Shown: piece after piece, positions 33,474 to 43,912 of the stretch | How the letters are laid out: each line of letters starts with the position of its first letter | Numbering within the stretch: position 1 is the stretch's first letter | Origin: Raineyella sp964402325 | GTDB taxonomy: Bacteria; Actinomycetota; Actinomycetes; Propionibacteriales; Propionibacteriaceae | Assembly: GCA_964402325.1 (NCBI GenBank) | Contig: CAYOBI010000012.1 | Location: 1-45,211, forward strand | Direction: 5' to 3' | Length of the DNA: 45,211 nucleotides | Program-made: the position numbers and the translations under genes | The notes under the pieces: generated by a model | The model's input: the letters and a program-made list of their open reading frames with translations, nothing else | Database searches by the model: none | Told to the model about the DNA's origin: nothing

Positions 33474-34531
33474 CGACGTACGACAACGACCGAGAGGGAA
33501 ACGTGGCAGACAACGACGAGTTCGACGAGTCCGAGGTGGAGATCGACCTGGACGCGTTCGAGGACGACACCGTCGGTGACGAGCCCGACCTGGACTTCGG
33601 CCTGACGGCCGACGAGCCGACCGACGAGGAGCTCAGCGCCGCCGACCTCTTCGGCTCCGACGAGACCGCCGCCGAGCCGCAGGCCGACGTCGAGCCCGAG
33701 GCGGCCCCGGACGAGGAGTCGTTGGGTGAGGAGCCCGAGGACGAGACGGTCGAGGAGGAGGGCGTCGAGGAGGAGCCCGAGGTCCTCGAGCCGGACGTCA
33801 CCGCGCCCGCTGCCCCCGCCCGCGGCCTGGACGACGACTTCGAGATCAACCTGAACTTCGACGCGGACCAGGAGGAGGAGACCACCACCGCGCCGGTGAT
33901 GGACTTCGACGCCGAGACCGCGGTCGCCACCGCGATGGCGGACCTGCGCACCGACCTGGATTCCAAGTTCGGCGACTGGTACGTGGTGCACACCTACGCC
34001 GGCATGGAGAACCGCGTCAAGCAGAACATCGAGCAGCGGGTCACCTCCCTCAACATGGAGGACTACATCTACGAGACCGTCGTCCCCACCGAGACGGTCG
34101 TCGAGATGAAGAACGGCAACAAGAAGGAAGTCACCCGCGTCTACCTGCCGGGCTACGTCCTGGTCCGGATGGATCTGACCGACGAGTCCTGGGGCTGCAT
34201 CCGGCACACCCCGGCGGTGACCGGCTTCGTCGGCAACGCCAACGACCCGACGCCGCTCACCCTCGACGAGGTCGAGAACATGATGCGTCCCTCGATCGTC
34301 GCGCGCGTCGCGGCCTCCGCGGTGGGCAAGGGCAAGCGGCCGGCCAAGAAGGTCGAGGTGCAGGACTACCAGGTCGGCGACTCGATCATGGTGATCGAGG
34401 GCGCGTTCGCCGGCGTCCCCGGCATCATCACCGAGATCAACCCGAACACCCAGCGCCTGATCGCGACGGTGGAGTTCATGGGCCGCGACACCCCGGTCGA
34501 CCTGACCTTCCCGCAGATCCAGAAGTCCTGA
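33470..34531 (+). CDS. nusG: Transcription termination/antitermination factor NusG
   Basis: NusG binds RNA polymerase and links it to Rho or the ribosome. The NGN domain begins at WYVVHTYAGMENRVKQNI (about residue 170) and contains VYLPGYVLVRMDL. The KOW domain (GDSIMVIEGAFAGVPGIITEIN) ends the protein. The first 160 or so residues are a very acidic, low-complexity extension rich in Glu, Asp, Pro and Ala. Two starts are possible: ATG 33470, overlapping the secE stop, or GTG 33503 with a GAGGG site just upstream. Either way the extension is long. Confidence 0.95.
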   Translation: MTTYDNDREGNVADNDEFDESEVEIDLDAFEDDTVGDEPDLDFGLTADEPTDEELSAADLFGSDETAAEPQADVEPEAAPDEESLGEEPEDETVEEEGVEEEPEVLEPDVTAPAAPARGLDDDFEINLNFDADQEEETTTAPVMDFDAETAVATAMADLRTDLDSKFGDWYVVHTYAGMENRVKQNIEQRVTSLNMEDYIYETVVPTETVVEMKNGNKKEVTRVYLPGYVLVRMDLTDESWGCIRHTPAVTGFVGNANDPTPLTLDEVENMMRPSIVARVAASAVGKGKRPAKKVEVQDYQVGDSIMVIEGAFAGVPGIITEINPNTQRLIATVEFMGRDTPVDLTFPQIQKS

Positions 34532-34567
34532 CCGGCGGCCGGTCCGCCGGCCCCCACCAGGCACCCT

Positions 34568-34612
34568 CGAGGACCCCTCCGGCCCGCGGATTACGCGGCG
34601 GAGGGGTCCTCG
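34568..34612 (+). terminator. Strong terminator after nusG
   Basis: A 14-bp perfect stem (34568-34581 with 34599-34612) encloses a smaller CCGCG/CGCGG hairpin. GGTTATGATTT follows. It separates secE-nusG from the rplK transcript. Confidence 0.85.
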
Positions 34613-34832
34613 GGTTATGATTTGACACTGTGCGTCACGCGCCTGTCTCCGGGCGGCCCGTCCGACGCACCGGCCGGACCCCGGGCGCCCCAGCCAGGCT
34701 GCCCCCGACGGCCGCGTCCGGACGCCCCGCGCGTCCGTGGCGCCCACCACGGTCGCACGACCCCGTGCGACCACGAAGAGCGGGGCGTACGTCCGCGTAC
34801 GCCCATGAGCATGCACTGAAAGGACCCACCGC
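34613..34832 (+). promoter_or_regulatory. rplK upstream region with promoter elements and tandem leader hairpins
   Basis: TATGAT (34616-34621) and TTGACA (34622-34627) lie side by side, so the promoter cannot be read with confidence: no good -10 follows the TTGACA at normal spacing. The leader carries two perfect 9-bp stems with four-base loops: GGTCGCACG/CGTGCGACC (34751-34759, 34764-34772) and GGGCGTACG/CGTACGCCC (34783-34791, 34796-34804). CCGTGG/CCACGG (34735-34752) could compete with the first. The second hairpin ends 28 bases before the rplK ATG. I see no gene here. Confidence 0.6.
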
Positions 34833-35264
34833 ATGCCTCCCAAGAAGAAGGTCGCGGCGATCGTCAAGATCGCCATCAACGCCGGAGCGGCCAACCCCGC
34901 ACCGCCCGTCGGCACCGCCCTCGGCCCGCACGGCGTGAACATCATGGAGTTCTGCAAGGCGTACAACGCCGCGACGGAATCCCAGCGTGGCAACGTCATC
35001 CCGGTCGAGATCACGATCTACGAGGATCGGTCCTTCACCTTCGTCACGAAGACCCCGCCGGCCGCCGAGCTGATCAAGAAGGCCGCCGGCCTGAAGAAGG
35101 GCTCGTCCAACCCGCTGAAGGACAAGGTCGCCAAGCTCACCGCCGACCAGGTGCGCGAGATCGCCACCACCAAGCTCCCCGACCTCAATGCGAACGACGT
35201 CGAGGCCGCCATGAAGATCGTGGCCGGCACCGCCCGTTCCATGGGTGTCACCGTCGAGGACTGA
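34833..35264 (+). CDS. rplK: 50S ribosomal protein L11
   Basis: L11 forms the GTPase-associated centre with 23S rRNA. The 143-residue protein is typical: KIAINAGAANPAPPVGTALGPHGVNIMEFCKAYN, the linker with FTFVTKTPPAAELIKKAAG, and the rRNA-binding C-terminal domain ending IVAGTARSMGVTVED. A GAAAGGA site precedes the ATG. rplA follows after 100 bases. Confidence 0.97.
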   Translation: MPPKKKVAAIVKIAINAGAANPAPPVGTALGPHGVNIMEFCKAYNAATESQRGNVIPVEITIYEDRSFTFVTKTPPAAELIKKAAGLKKGSSNPLKDKVAKLTADQVREIATTKLPDLNANDVEAAMKIVAGTARSMGVTVED

Positions 35265-35305
35265 CCCCGTTCCGGTCCGTACGGATCGGGCTCCATCCAC
35301 CGGAT

Positions 35306-35336
35306 GTGGGAGGACCGGCGCGGTCCGCACCACCAC
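35306..35336 (+). promoter_or_regulatory. Candidate L1-binding leader hairpin upstream of rplA
   Basis: GTGG (35306-35309) can pair with CCAC (35333-35336). An internal loop containing GAG separates this from a GGACC/GGTCC stem (35312-35316, 35322-35326). The order GTGGGAGG...ACCAC resembles the base of the L1-binding stem of 23S rRNA. This is consistent with the known autoregulation of L1 through rRNA mimicry, but it is a resemblance by eye only. Confidence 0.4.
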
Positions 35337-35364
35337 TGGTACCAGCAGCTAAGGAAACCAGCTC

Positions 35365-36075
35365 ATGAAGCGCAGCAAGGCATATCGGGCAGCCGCCGCC
35401 CATCGCGACGAACAGGCCCTGTACTCCCCGCGTGAGGCCCTGACCCTGGTCAAGGACAACGCCTCCGCCAAGTTCGACGAGACGATCGAGGTCGCGATGC
35501 GCCTCGGCGTCGACCCCCGTAAGGCCGACCAGATGGTCCGCGGCACGGTCAACCTTCCCCACGGCACCGGCAAGACGGCGAGGGTCCTCGTCTTCGCCAC
35601 CGGTGCGAACGCCGAGGCCGCCACGGCCGCGGGCGCCGACGAGGTCGGCGCCGACGAGCTGATCGAGAAGATCCAGGGTGGCTACCTGGACTTCGACGCG
35701 GTCGTCGCCACCCCGGACATGATGGGCAAGGTCGGCAAGCTCGGGCGCGTCCTCGGCCCGCGTGGCCTGATGCCGAACCCGAAGACCGGCACCGTCACCA
35801 TGGACGTCGCCAAGGCCGTCACCGACATCAAGGGCGGCAAGATCGAGTTCCGCGTCGACCGGCACTCGAACCTGCAGTTCATCATCGGCAAGGCGTCCTT
35901 CGGCATCGAGCAGCTGCTGGAGAACTACTACGCCGCCGTCGACGAGATCGTCCGGCTCAAGCCGACGACCGCCAAGGGCCGCTATGTGAAGAAGATCTCC
36001 GCGTCCTCGACCATGGGCCCGGGCGTCCTGATGGACCCGGCCAAGGTCAAGGCCGACATCGAGGCCGGCGCCTGA
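35365..36075 (+). CDS. rplA: 50S ribosomal protein L1
   Basis: L1 binds the mobile stalk of 23S rRNA at the E site and often represses its own mRNA. The 236-residue protein has FDETIEVAMRLGVDPRKADQMVRGTV, VVATPDMMGKVGKLGRVLGPRGLMPNPKTGTVT and the C-terminal ISASSTMGPGVLMDP, all conserved. A TAAGGAAA site precedes the ATG. Confidence 0.97.
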   Translation: MKRSKAYRAAAAHRDEQALYSPREALTLVKDNASAKFDETIEVAMRLGVDPRKADQMVRGTVNLPHGTGKTARVLVFATGANAEAATAAGADEVGADELIEKIQGGYLDFDAVVATPDMMGKVGKLGRVLGPRGLMPNPKTGTVTMDVAKAVTDIKGGKIEFRVDRHSNLQFIIGKASFGIEQLLENYYAAVDEIVRLKPTTAKGRYVKKISASSTMGPGVLMDPAKVKADIEAGA

Positions 36076-36098
36076 CAGAGGCGCTCAGTCCGACAGCG

Positions 36099-36138
36099 CG
36101 AGGGCCCGGTCCCGATACTCATCGGGGCCGGGCCCTCG
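36099..36138 (+). terminator. Terminator after rplA
   Basis: An 18-bp stem with one G-T pair (36099-36116 with 36121-36138) closes on the four-base loop ACTC. It lies 23 bases after the rplA stop and ahead of the rplJ promoter. Confidence 0.85.
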
Positions 36139-36163
36139 TCGTGTCCCCGTCGGGCCGGCCGAT

Positions 36164-36192
36164 TTGCCTCACCGGTGGGTGGCCGGTAATGT
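36164..36192 (+). promoter_or_regulatory. Promoter of rplJ-rplL
   Basis: TTGCCT (36164-36169) and TAATGT (36187-36192) are 17 bases apart. The predicted start near 36199 gives a leader of about 235 bases before rplJ. Confidence 0.65.
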
Positions 36193-36434
36193 GTGGCGAG
36201 CTGAAGACCGCTGGTGGTCGTGCGCACGTCGTACGTCCCTAAGCTCCTCCCGGAGGCCCGCGCAGGCGAGATTCATGAACGTCCTTCGTCGGGCCCGTCC
36301 CGATCGGCGGATGATCCTGTGCCCCGTGCTGCGCACGGGGCATTTCTGTTGCCCCGGGACCTGTGGGCGGATCGGCCGCGGTTGAGGCGTACGTCCCGTC
36401 GGGACGTGCACACGACAGAAGTGGAAGGAGAACC
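36193..36434 (+). promoter_or_regulatory. L10 (rplJ) mRNA leader
   Basis: The leader holds the stretch around CTGAAGACCGCTGGTGG (from 36200) and GCGCAGGCGAGATTCATGA (36261-36279). I recognise these as conserved elements of the actinobacterial L10 leader, to which the L10-L7/L12 complex binds. An attenuator hairpin follows, then a small ACGTCCC/GGGACGT hairpin (36391-36407) just before the GGAAGGAG ribosome-binding site of rplJ. Excess L10-L7/L12 is expected to reduce expression. Confidence 0.7.
36320..36350 (+). terminator. Attenuator hairpin inside the rplJ leader
   Basis: TGCCCCGTGC (36320-36329) pairs perfectly with GCACGGGGCA (36333-36342) around TGC. TTTCTGTT follows, a rare U-rich tail for this genome. 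It lies between the promoter and rplJ, so it is probably a regulated terminator. Confidence 0.7.
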
Positions 36435-37067
36435 ATGGCGAGGGAGGACAAGGCAGCAGCTGTCGCCCAGCTCAAGGAGCAGTTCGAGAGCTCTGACGCT
36501 GTTGTGCTCACCGAGTACCGCGGCCTCTCCGTGGCGCAGCTGAAGACTCTTCGGCGGTCGCTGGGCGAGGACGCCACCTACGCCGTGGCAAAGAACACCC
36601 TCATGAAGGTGGCGGCCAACAAGGCCGGCATCGACGTGCTGGACGAGATCCTGACCGGCCCGAACGCCCTGACCTTCATCAAGGGTGACATCGCGGGCGT
36701 GGCCAAGGGCCTCAAGAACTTTGCCAAGGACAATCCGTTCCTGGTCATCAAGGGTGGCGTCATGGAGGGCAACTTCCTCGACGCCAAGCAGGTCGGCGCG
36801 CTCGCCGACCTCGAGTCGCGCGAGGTCTACCTCGCCAAGCTCGCCGGCGCCATGAAGGGCAACCTCTCCAAGGCCGCCGGACTGTTCGCCGCCCCGCTGC
36901 AGACTGCCGCGCGCGCCCTGGGCGCCCTGCAGACCGCCGCCGAGGCGAACCCCTCCATCATCGCGGGCGCCGGCGAGGCGCCGGCCGCGGTGGAGACCAC
37001 GGAACCCGAGACCGCCGATGCAGCCCCCGCTGCGGAGGCCGCCGAGGCAGCGCCTGCTGCCGAATGA
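36435..37067 (+). CDS. rplJ: 50S ribosomal protein L10
   Basis: L10 anchors the L7/L12 dimers of the ribosomal stalk. The 210-residue protein starts at ATG 36435 with a GGAAGGAG site. It has the rRNA-binding VVLTEYRGLSVAQLKTLRRSL and YAVAKNTLMKVA segments and a C-terminal helix region for L7/L12. It ends in an Ala/Glu/Pro-rich tail that makes it longer than E. coli L10 (165), as in other actinobacteria. Confidence 0.96.
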   Translation: MAREDKAAAVAQLKEQFESSDAVVLTEYRGLSVAQLKTLRRSLGEDATYAVAKNTLMKVAANKAGIDVLDEILTGPNALTFIKGDIAGVAKGLKNFAKDNPFLVIKGGVMEGNFLDAKQVGALADLESREVYLAKLAGAMKGNLSKAAGLFAAPLQTAARALGALQTAAEANPSIIAGAGEAPAAVETTEPETADAAPAAEAAEAAPAAE

Positions 37068-37145
37068 TCCGTCAGGATCAACCACACCGCAGGCGTGGCC
37101 CGCACGGCCAGACTGCATCACACACCAAGAAGTGAGGAACCAATC

Positions 37146-37532
37146 ATGGCCAAGCTGAGCAACGACGAGCTGATCGCCGCTTTCAAGGAAATGTCGCTGA
37201 TCGAGCTCTCCGAGTTCGTGAAGCTGTTCGAGGACACCTTCGAGGTCACCGCCGCCGCTCCGGTCGCCGTGGCCGCTGCCGCCCCGGCCGCCGCCGCTGC
37301 CGCTGAGGCCGAGGAGGAGCAGACCGAGTTCGACGTCATCCTCGAGTCGGCCGGCGACAAGAAGATCCAGGTCATCAAGGAGGTGCGCGCCCTCACCTCC
37401 CTCGGTCTGAAGGAGGCCAAGGAGCTCGTCGAGGCCGCCCCCAAGGCCGTCCTGGAGAAGGCCACCAAGGACGCCGCCGCGGCCGCCAAGGAGAAGCTCG
37501 AGGCTGCCGGCGCTTCCGTCTCCGTCAAGTGA
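37146..37532 (+). CDS. rplL: 50S ribosomal protein L7/L12
   Basis: L7/L12 is the multimeric stalk protein that recruits translation GTPases. The 128-residue protein has the N-terminal dimerisation domain (LIAAFKEMSLIELSEFVKLFEDTF), an Ala-rich hinge, and the C-terminal domain with EFDVILESAGDKKIQVIKEVRALTSLGLKEAKELVEAAPK. It starts at ATG 37146, 78 bases after rplJ. Confidence 0.97.
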   Translation: MAKLSNDELIAAFKEMSLIELSEFVKLFEDTFEVTAAAPVAVAAAAPAAAAAAEAEEEQTEFDVILESAGDKKIQVIKEVRALTSLGLKEAKELVEAAPKAVLEKATKDAAAAAKEKLEAAGASVSVK

Positions 37533-37538
37533 GTACGG

Positions 37539-37615
37539 CCTCGGGACCCGCGGGTCCCGAGGAGCTGACATCCGTCCTGAGGGGCGGGTCCCGCACGGGG
37601 CCCGCCCCTCAGGAC
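37539..37615 (+). terminator. Tandem terminators after rplL
   Basis: The first stem is CCTCGGGACCC/GGGTCCCGAGG (37539-37549, 37552-37562). The second is a perfect 15-bp stem, GTCCTGAGGGGCGGG/CCCGCCCCTCAGGAC (37574-37588, 37601-37615). They are seven bases after the stop and clearly end the rplJL transcript, so rpoB must have its own promoter. Confidence 0.85.
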
Positions 37616-37867
37616 GTCGCTGTCGGCGCAAGGGCGGCCCGGCCGGGCTCTGGGCCGGCATCCACCCGACGGCCCCTGCGTCCCGGGGACCGGTGTTGTC
37701 CGTACGGCCCGAGGTGTTGCCGGGGTGTTGTCCGAGGCCACAGCGTGGCGGCGCCACCTGTTCACTGGTGCCGTGGACAGACCGCGAGCCTCCTCCCCGG
37801 ACCTCCATCGCCCCATCTCCACCCCTGAACTCGCGGCCAGAGGCCTGGACCCGCACGACATCGACCG
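37616..37867. other. Intergenic stretch before the scaffold gap, with a possible gene fragment
   Basis: I see no complete gene. A frame opening at GTG 37771 encodes ISTPELAARGLDPHDIDRA, which resembles the N-terminal helix-turn-helix of AbiEi/DUF559-type proteins. It is cut off after about 33 codons by the sequence that also forms the end of the TetR gene. Third-position GC is lower than in the neighbours. It may be a decayed remnant or chance. Confidence 0.25.
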
Positions 37868-37922
37868 GGCCCCCCGGCCCGTCCTCAGATGCCGAAGCGT
37901 GCCGACACGCCGCGGGACAGCA
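37868..37922. repeat. Left copy of a 55-bp direct repeat flanking the scaffold gap
   Basis: These 55 bases are identical to 38023-38077, and each copy touches the run of Ns. They contain the 3' end of the TetR gene. This is best read as a duplicated contig end, not a biological repeat. Confidence 0.9.
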
Positions 37923-38022
37923 NNNNNNNNNNNNNNNNNNNNNNNNNNNNNNNNNNNNNNNNNNNNNNNNNNNNNNNNNNNNNNNNNNNNNNNNNNNNNN
38001 NNNNNNNNNNNNNNNNNNNNNN
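37923..38022. other. Scaffold gap of 100 N
   Basis: Exactly 100 ambiguous bases, the usual placeholder for a gap of unknown size. Because both flanks are the same 55 bases, the true gap is probably negative: the contigs overlap and nothing is missing. Confidence 0.95.
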
Positions 38023-38077
38023 GGCCCCCCGGCCCGTCCTCAGATGCCGAAGCGTGCCGACACGCCGCGGGACAGCA
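38023..38077. repeat. Right copy of the 55-bp direct repeat flanking the scaffold gap
   Basis: Identical to 37868-37922. It begins at the first base after the Ns and includes the stop codon and last codons of the TetR gene (stop at 38040-38042, minus strand). Confidence 0.9.
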
Positions 38078-38597
38078 GGTCGATGCCCAGGTCCAGCGCG
38101 TCGTGGTCGTCGGGGGCCGGCCCCTCGATCACGCCGAGGGCGACGGCCTGGGCGCGGGACTGTTCGTTCAGGGCCAGCCCGAGCGTGAGGTGCAGTGCCG
38201 TCTCGCCGATCGCGTCGGCATCGGTGGCCGACAGTCCCGCCGAGACGAGGAGTCGTACCAAGGGCTCCTGCGGCCGCAGGGTCCCCAGGCTCAGTGCCAG
38301 GGCCGACGAGGTGAGTTCGGCCCCGTCGCGGTGCGCCAGCAGTACCGACCGGAGCGAGCCTGCCCACTGCGGCAGCGCCCGACGCCAGTCGTCGTCCGGG
38401 GCGGGGGAGCGCACCTCGGTGAGGATGCGGTCGGTGACTGCGGCCAGCAACTCCTGCTTGTTCGCGTAGTGCCAGTAGAGCGCGCCGGGCTGCACCGTGA
38501 GCGCGGTCGCCAACCGGCGCATGGTCAGGTCGGCCAGCCCGTACGTGTCGAGGATCTCCAGGGCCTTGGCCAGCACGTCGGCTCGGCTCAGTGCCAT
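38040..38597 (-). CDS. bioQ: TetR-family regulator, probable BioQ-type biotin repressor
   Basis: This 185-residue repressor has an N-terminal TetR helix-turn-helix: ILDTYGLADLTMRRLATALTVQPGALYWHYANKQELLAAV (about residues 15-54). The C-terminal ligand domain is like that of TetR itself. It is divergent from bioB, and a perfect TGAAC-N3-GTTCA palindrome lies at the bioB promoter, the motif type bound by BioQ, the TetR-family biotin regulator of corynebacteria and mycobacteria. The BioQ assignment is inferred from this context. The ATG at 38597 has a GGAGG site. The 3' end abuts the scaffold gap, but the gene is complete. Confidence 0.75.
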   Translation of the reverse strand: MALSRADVLAKALEILDTYGLADLTMRRLATALTVQPGALYWHYANKQELLAAVTDRILTEVRSPAPDDDWRRALPQWAGSLRSVLLAHRDGAELTSSALALSLGTLRPQEPLVRLLVSAGLSATDADAIGETALHLTLGLALNEQSRAQAVALGVIEGPAPDDHDALDLGIDLLSRGVSARFGI

Positions 38598-38722
38598 GGA
38601 TCCTCCTGTCGTGGGTGCTGCCCCACGAGACTATCCGGCCGTGGTGAGGAGTCCGTCGCCGCCGTCCGAATCCCCGCCGCCAGCGCTCCTGAACGGCGTT
38701 TCAGGATTCTTTCCGGTCGCCG

Positions 38723-38740
38723 TATAGTGAACGGTGTTCA
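38723..38740. promoter_or_regulatory. bioB promoter -10 with BioQ-type operator
   Basis: TATAGT (38723-38728) is a good -10. TGAACGGTGTTCA (38728-38740), a perfect 5-3-5 palindrome, overlaps it and the expected start of transcription. A related imperfect palindrome, CCTGAA/TTCAGG with a six-base spacer (38688-38705), lies 37 bases upstream centre to centre and may be a second site. No strong -35 is visible. Confidence 0.7.
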
Positions 38741-38810
38741 AGTCACCTTGATCAGACCGCCGAGGCCGGTGTCGACCGCTCGGCGAGACACCGAAGCCAC
38801 CAGGAGAACC

Positions 38811-39953
38811 ATGACGCCGCAGGACGTGCCCACTGACCGGACCATCGAGCGGACCGCGGGCCCTGAAACCCACACCACCCCCGTCGATCCCCGCCTGCTG
38901 GCCGACGCCGTCCTGGCCGGCCGGGTGGTGACCGAGGACGAGGCGCTGGCGGTCCTGCGGACCCCCGACGCCGAGGTGTTCGGGTTGGTCGCCGCCGCGG
39001 GACGGCTGCGCCGGCACTGGTTCGGCAACTCGGTCAAGCTCAACTACCTGGTCAACCTCAAGTCGGGGCTGTGTGCCGAGGACTGCGGCTACTGCTCGCA
39101 GCGGTTGGGGTCCGAGGCCGAGGTGCTGACCTACTCGTGGCTCTCCCGGGACGAGGCGGTCGCGGTGGCGCGGACCGGGATGGAGGCCGGCGCCCGCCGG
39201 GTCTGCCTGGTCTCGTCCGGCCGCGGGCCGTCCAACCGGGACCTGGAGCGGATCAGCGACATCATCGACGGGCTCAAGGAGGCCGACCCGGGGATCGAGA
39301 TCTGCGCCTGCCTCGGACTGCTCAAGGAGGGCCAGGCCGAACGTCTCGCCGCTGCCGGAACCGACGCGTACAACCACAACCTCAACACCGCCGAGTCGCA
39401 CTACGACGACATCTGCTCCACCCACACGTATGCGGACCGGGCCGACACCGTCGCGAAGGCCAAGCATGCCGGCCTGTCCGCCTGTTCCGGGTTGATCGCC
39501 GGGATGGGGGAGACCCCCGAGGAACTCGTCGACGTGGCCTTCGCACTCCGCCGGTTGGACTCCGACTCGGTCCCGGTCAACTTCCTGATGCCCTTCGACG
39601 GCACCCCGCTGGCGGGTTCGCATGCGCTCAGCCCGTTGGACTGCCTGCGGATCCTGGCCATGGTGCGGTTCGTGAACCCGGACAAGGAGGTCCGGATCGC
39701 CGGAGGGCGCGAGGACAACCTGCGCTCCCTGCAGCCCCTCGGCCTCGAGGTGGCCAACTCGATCTTCCTCGGTGACTACCTCACCTCCGAGGGGCAGGCC
39801 GGGGCTGCCGACCTGCGGATGATCGCCGACGCCGGCTTCGTCCCGCTGGGGGTGGAGGACGACCCGGCGTACGTCGCCGCGCAGGCGGGCCCGGGGCAGG
39901 CGCCCGCCATCCGGCGCCGGGGTGCCGGCACCGTCCTGGCCCCCAACGCCTGA
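38811..39953 (+). CDS. bioB: Biotin synthase
   Basis: BioB is a radical-SAM enzyme that inserts sulfur into dethiobiotin. The 380-residue protein has the SAM cluster motif CAEDCGYC (Cys88, Cys92, Cys95), YNHNLNTAESHYDDI, CSGLIAGMGET, VNFLMPFDGTPL, and VRIAGGRE with the Arg that binds the [2Fe-2S] cluster. An N-terminal extension of about 25 residues is not conserved. A CAGGAGAA site precedes ATG 38811. Other bio genes are not in the window, so bioB stands alone with its regulator. Confidence 0.96.
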   Translation: MTPQDVPTDRTIERTAGPETHTTPVDPRLLADAVLAGRVVTEDEALAVLRTPDAEVFGLVAAAGRLRRHWFGNSVKLNYLVNLKSGLCAEDCGYCSQRLGSEAEVLTYSWLSRDEAVAVARTGMEAGARRVCLVSSGRGPSNRDLERISDIIDGLKEADPGIEICACLGLLKEGQAERLAAAGTDAYNHNLNTAESHYDDICSTHTYADRADTVAKAKHAGLSACSGLIAGMGETPEELVDVAFALRRLDSDSVPVNFLMPFDGTPLAGSHALSPLDCLRILAMVRFVNPDKEVRIAGGREDNLRSLQPLGLEVANSIFLGDYLTSEGQAGAADLRMIADAGFVPLGVEDDPAYVAAQAGPGQAPAIRRRGAGTVLAPNA

Positions 39954-40346
39954 CCCCGACGCCTGAAGAGAACGTGACGGGGCGGGGTCGGCGGTCGCAC
40001 GTGGTCGGTGGTACGACGTGGTGGTCCGGGTGGCGTACGATGAGCCCCGGCGAGCGGATCCGCGACGGCGACGCACGGAGTGTCGCCCACTGTTCACCCC
40101 GTACGGCTGGCAGGCCGACACGCAGGGCGGTAGGCTGGTCGGCAGCGCACCGGACATGGGCTATGCTTTCGGGTTTGCGTTCCGCGCCATGGTCGTGTAG
40201 TGTCGGCGTTTGCCTGTTGTCGCCTGCCGCCATTGATGCCTCTCCACGTCTCCGCCCCTGTGTACCAGGGACTCCGTGGGTGGCGCCTTCCCTGGTTGCG
40301 TGGCACTGGCACCACATCGCCTGCCAGTTCTGGAAGGACCAAACTG
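39954..40346 (+). other. Upstream region and leader of rpoB
   Basis: This stretch has no convincing gene. It holds the rpoB promoters described next (40139-40203). A further isolated TACGAT (40036-40041) has no matching -35. After the last promoter a leader of about 135 bases runs to the GGAAGGA ribosome-binding site at 40332-40338. The reading frame stays open upstream of rpoB back to 40200, but this part lacks RpoB similarity. Confidence 0.6.
40139..40203 (+). promoter_or_regulatory. Two tandem promoters of rpoB-rpoC
   Basis: P1: TCGGCA (40139-40144), 17 bases, TATGCT (40162-40167). P2: TTGCGT (40175-40180), 17 bases, TAGTGT (40198-40203). P1 is the stronger match. The terminators after rplL and the intervening bioB locus mean that rpoBC needs its own promoter. 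Confidence 0.55.
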
Positions 40347-43841
<3,495 letters not shown>

Positions 43842-43879
43842 CCTCCTTCACCCACCAGCAACTCTTTCAGGACTATCAG

Positions 43880-43897
43880 CCCGCCTGACGAGGCGGG
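43880..43897 (+). promoter_or_regulatory. Short hairpin between rpoB and rpoC
   Basis: CCCGCCT/AGGCGGG form a 7-bp stem around GACG. It lies 16 bases before the rpoC start and directly before, partly overlapping, the GGGAGGAAG ribosome-binding site, so it may tune translation. It is too weak to be called a terminator. Confidence 0.4.
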
Positions 43898-43912
43898 AGG
43901 AAGAGATACATC

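Noticed and set aside
37868..38077. A true 55-bp duplication or an attachment-site pair flanking an insertion
   Set aside because: Both copies touch the run of Ns exactly and one contains the end of the TetR gene, so an assembly overlap is the simpler reading. No integrase or tRNA is nearby.
38729..38739. LexA (SOS) box GAAC...GTTC at the bioB promoter
   Set aside because: The spacer is three bases. SOS boxes of this type need four. The BioQ motif TGAAC-N3-GTTCA explains the site.
37725..39953. A 742-codon frame joining the gap region to bioB
   Set aside because: It reads through the Ns and the antisense of the TetR gene. Biotin synthase similarity starts only near 38811, where there is a good ribosome-binding site.
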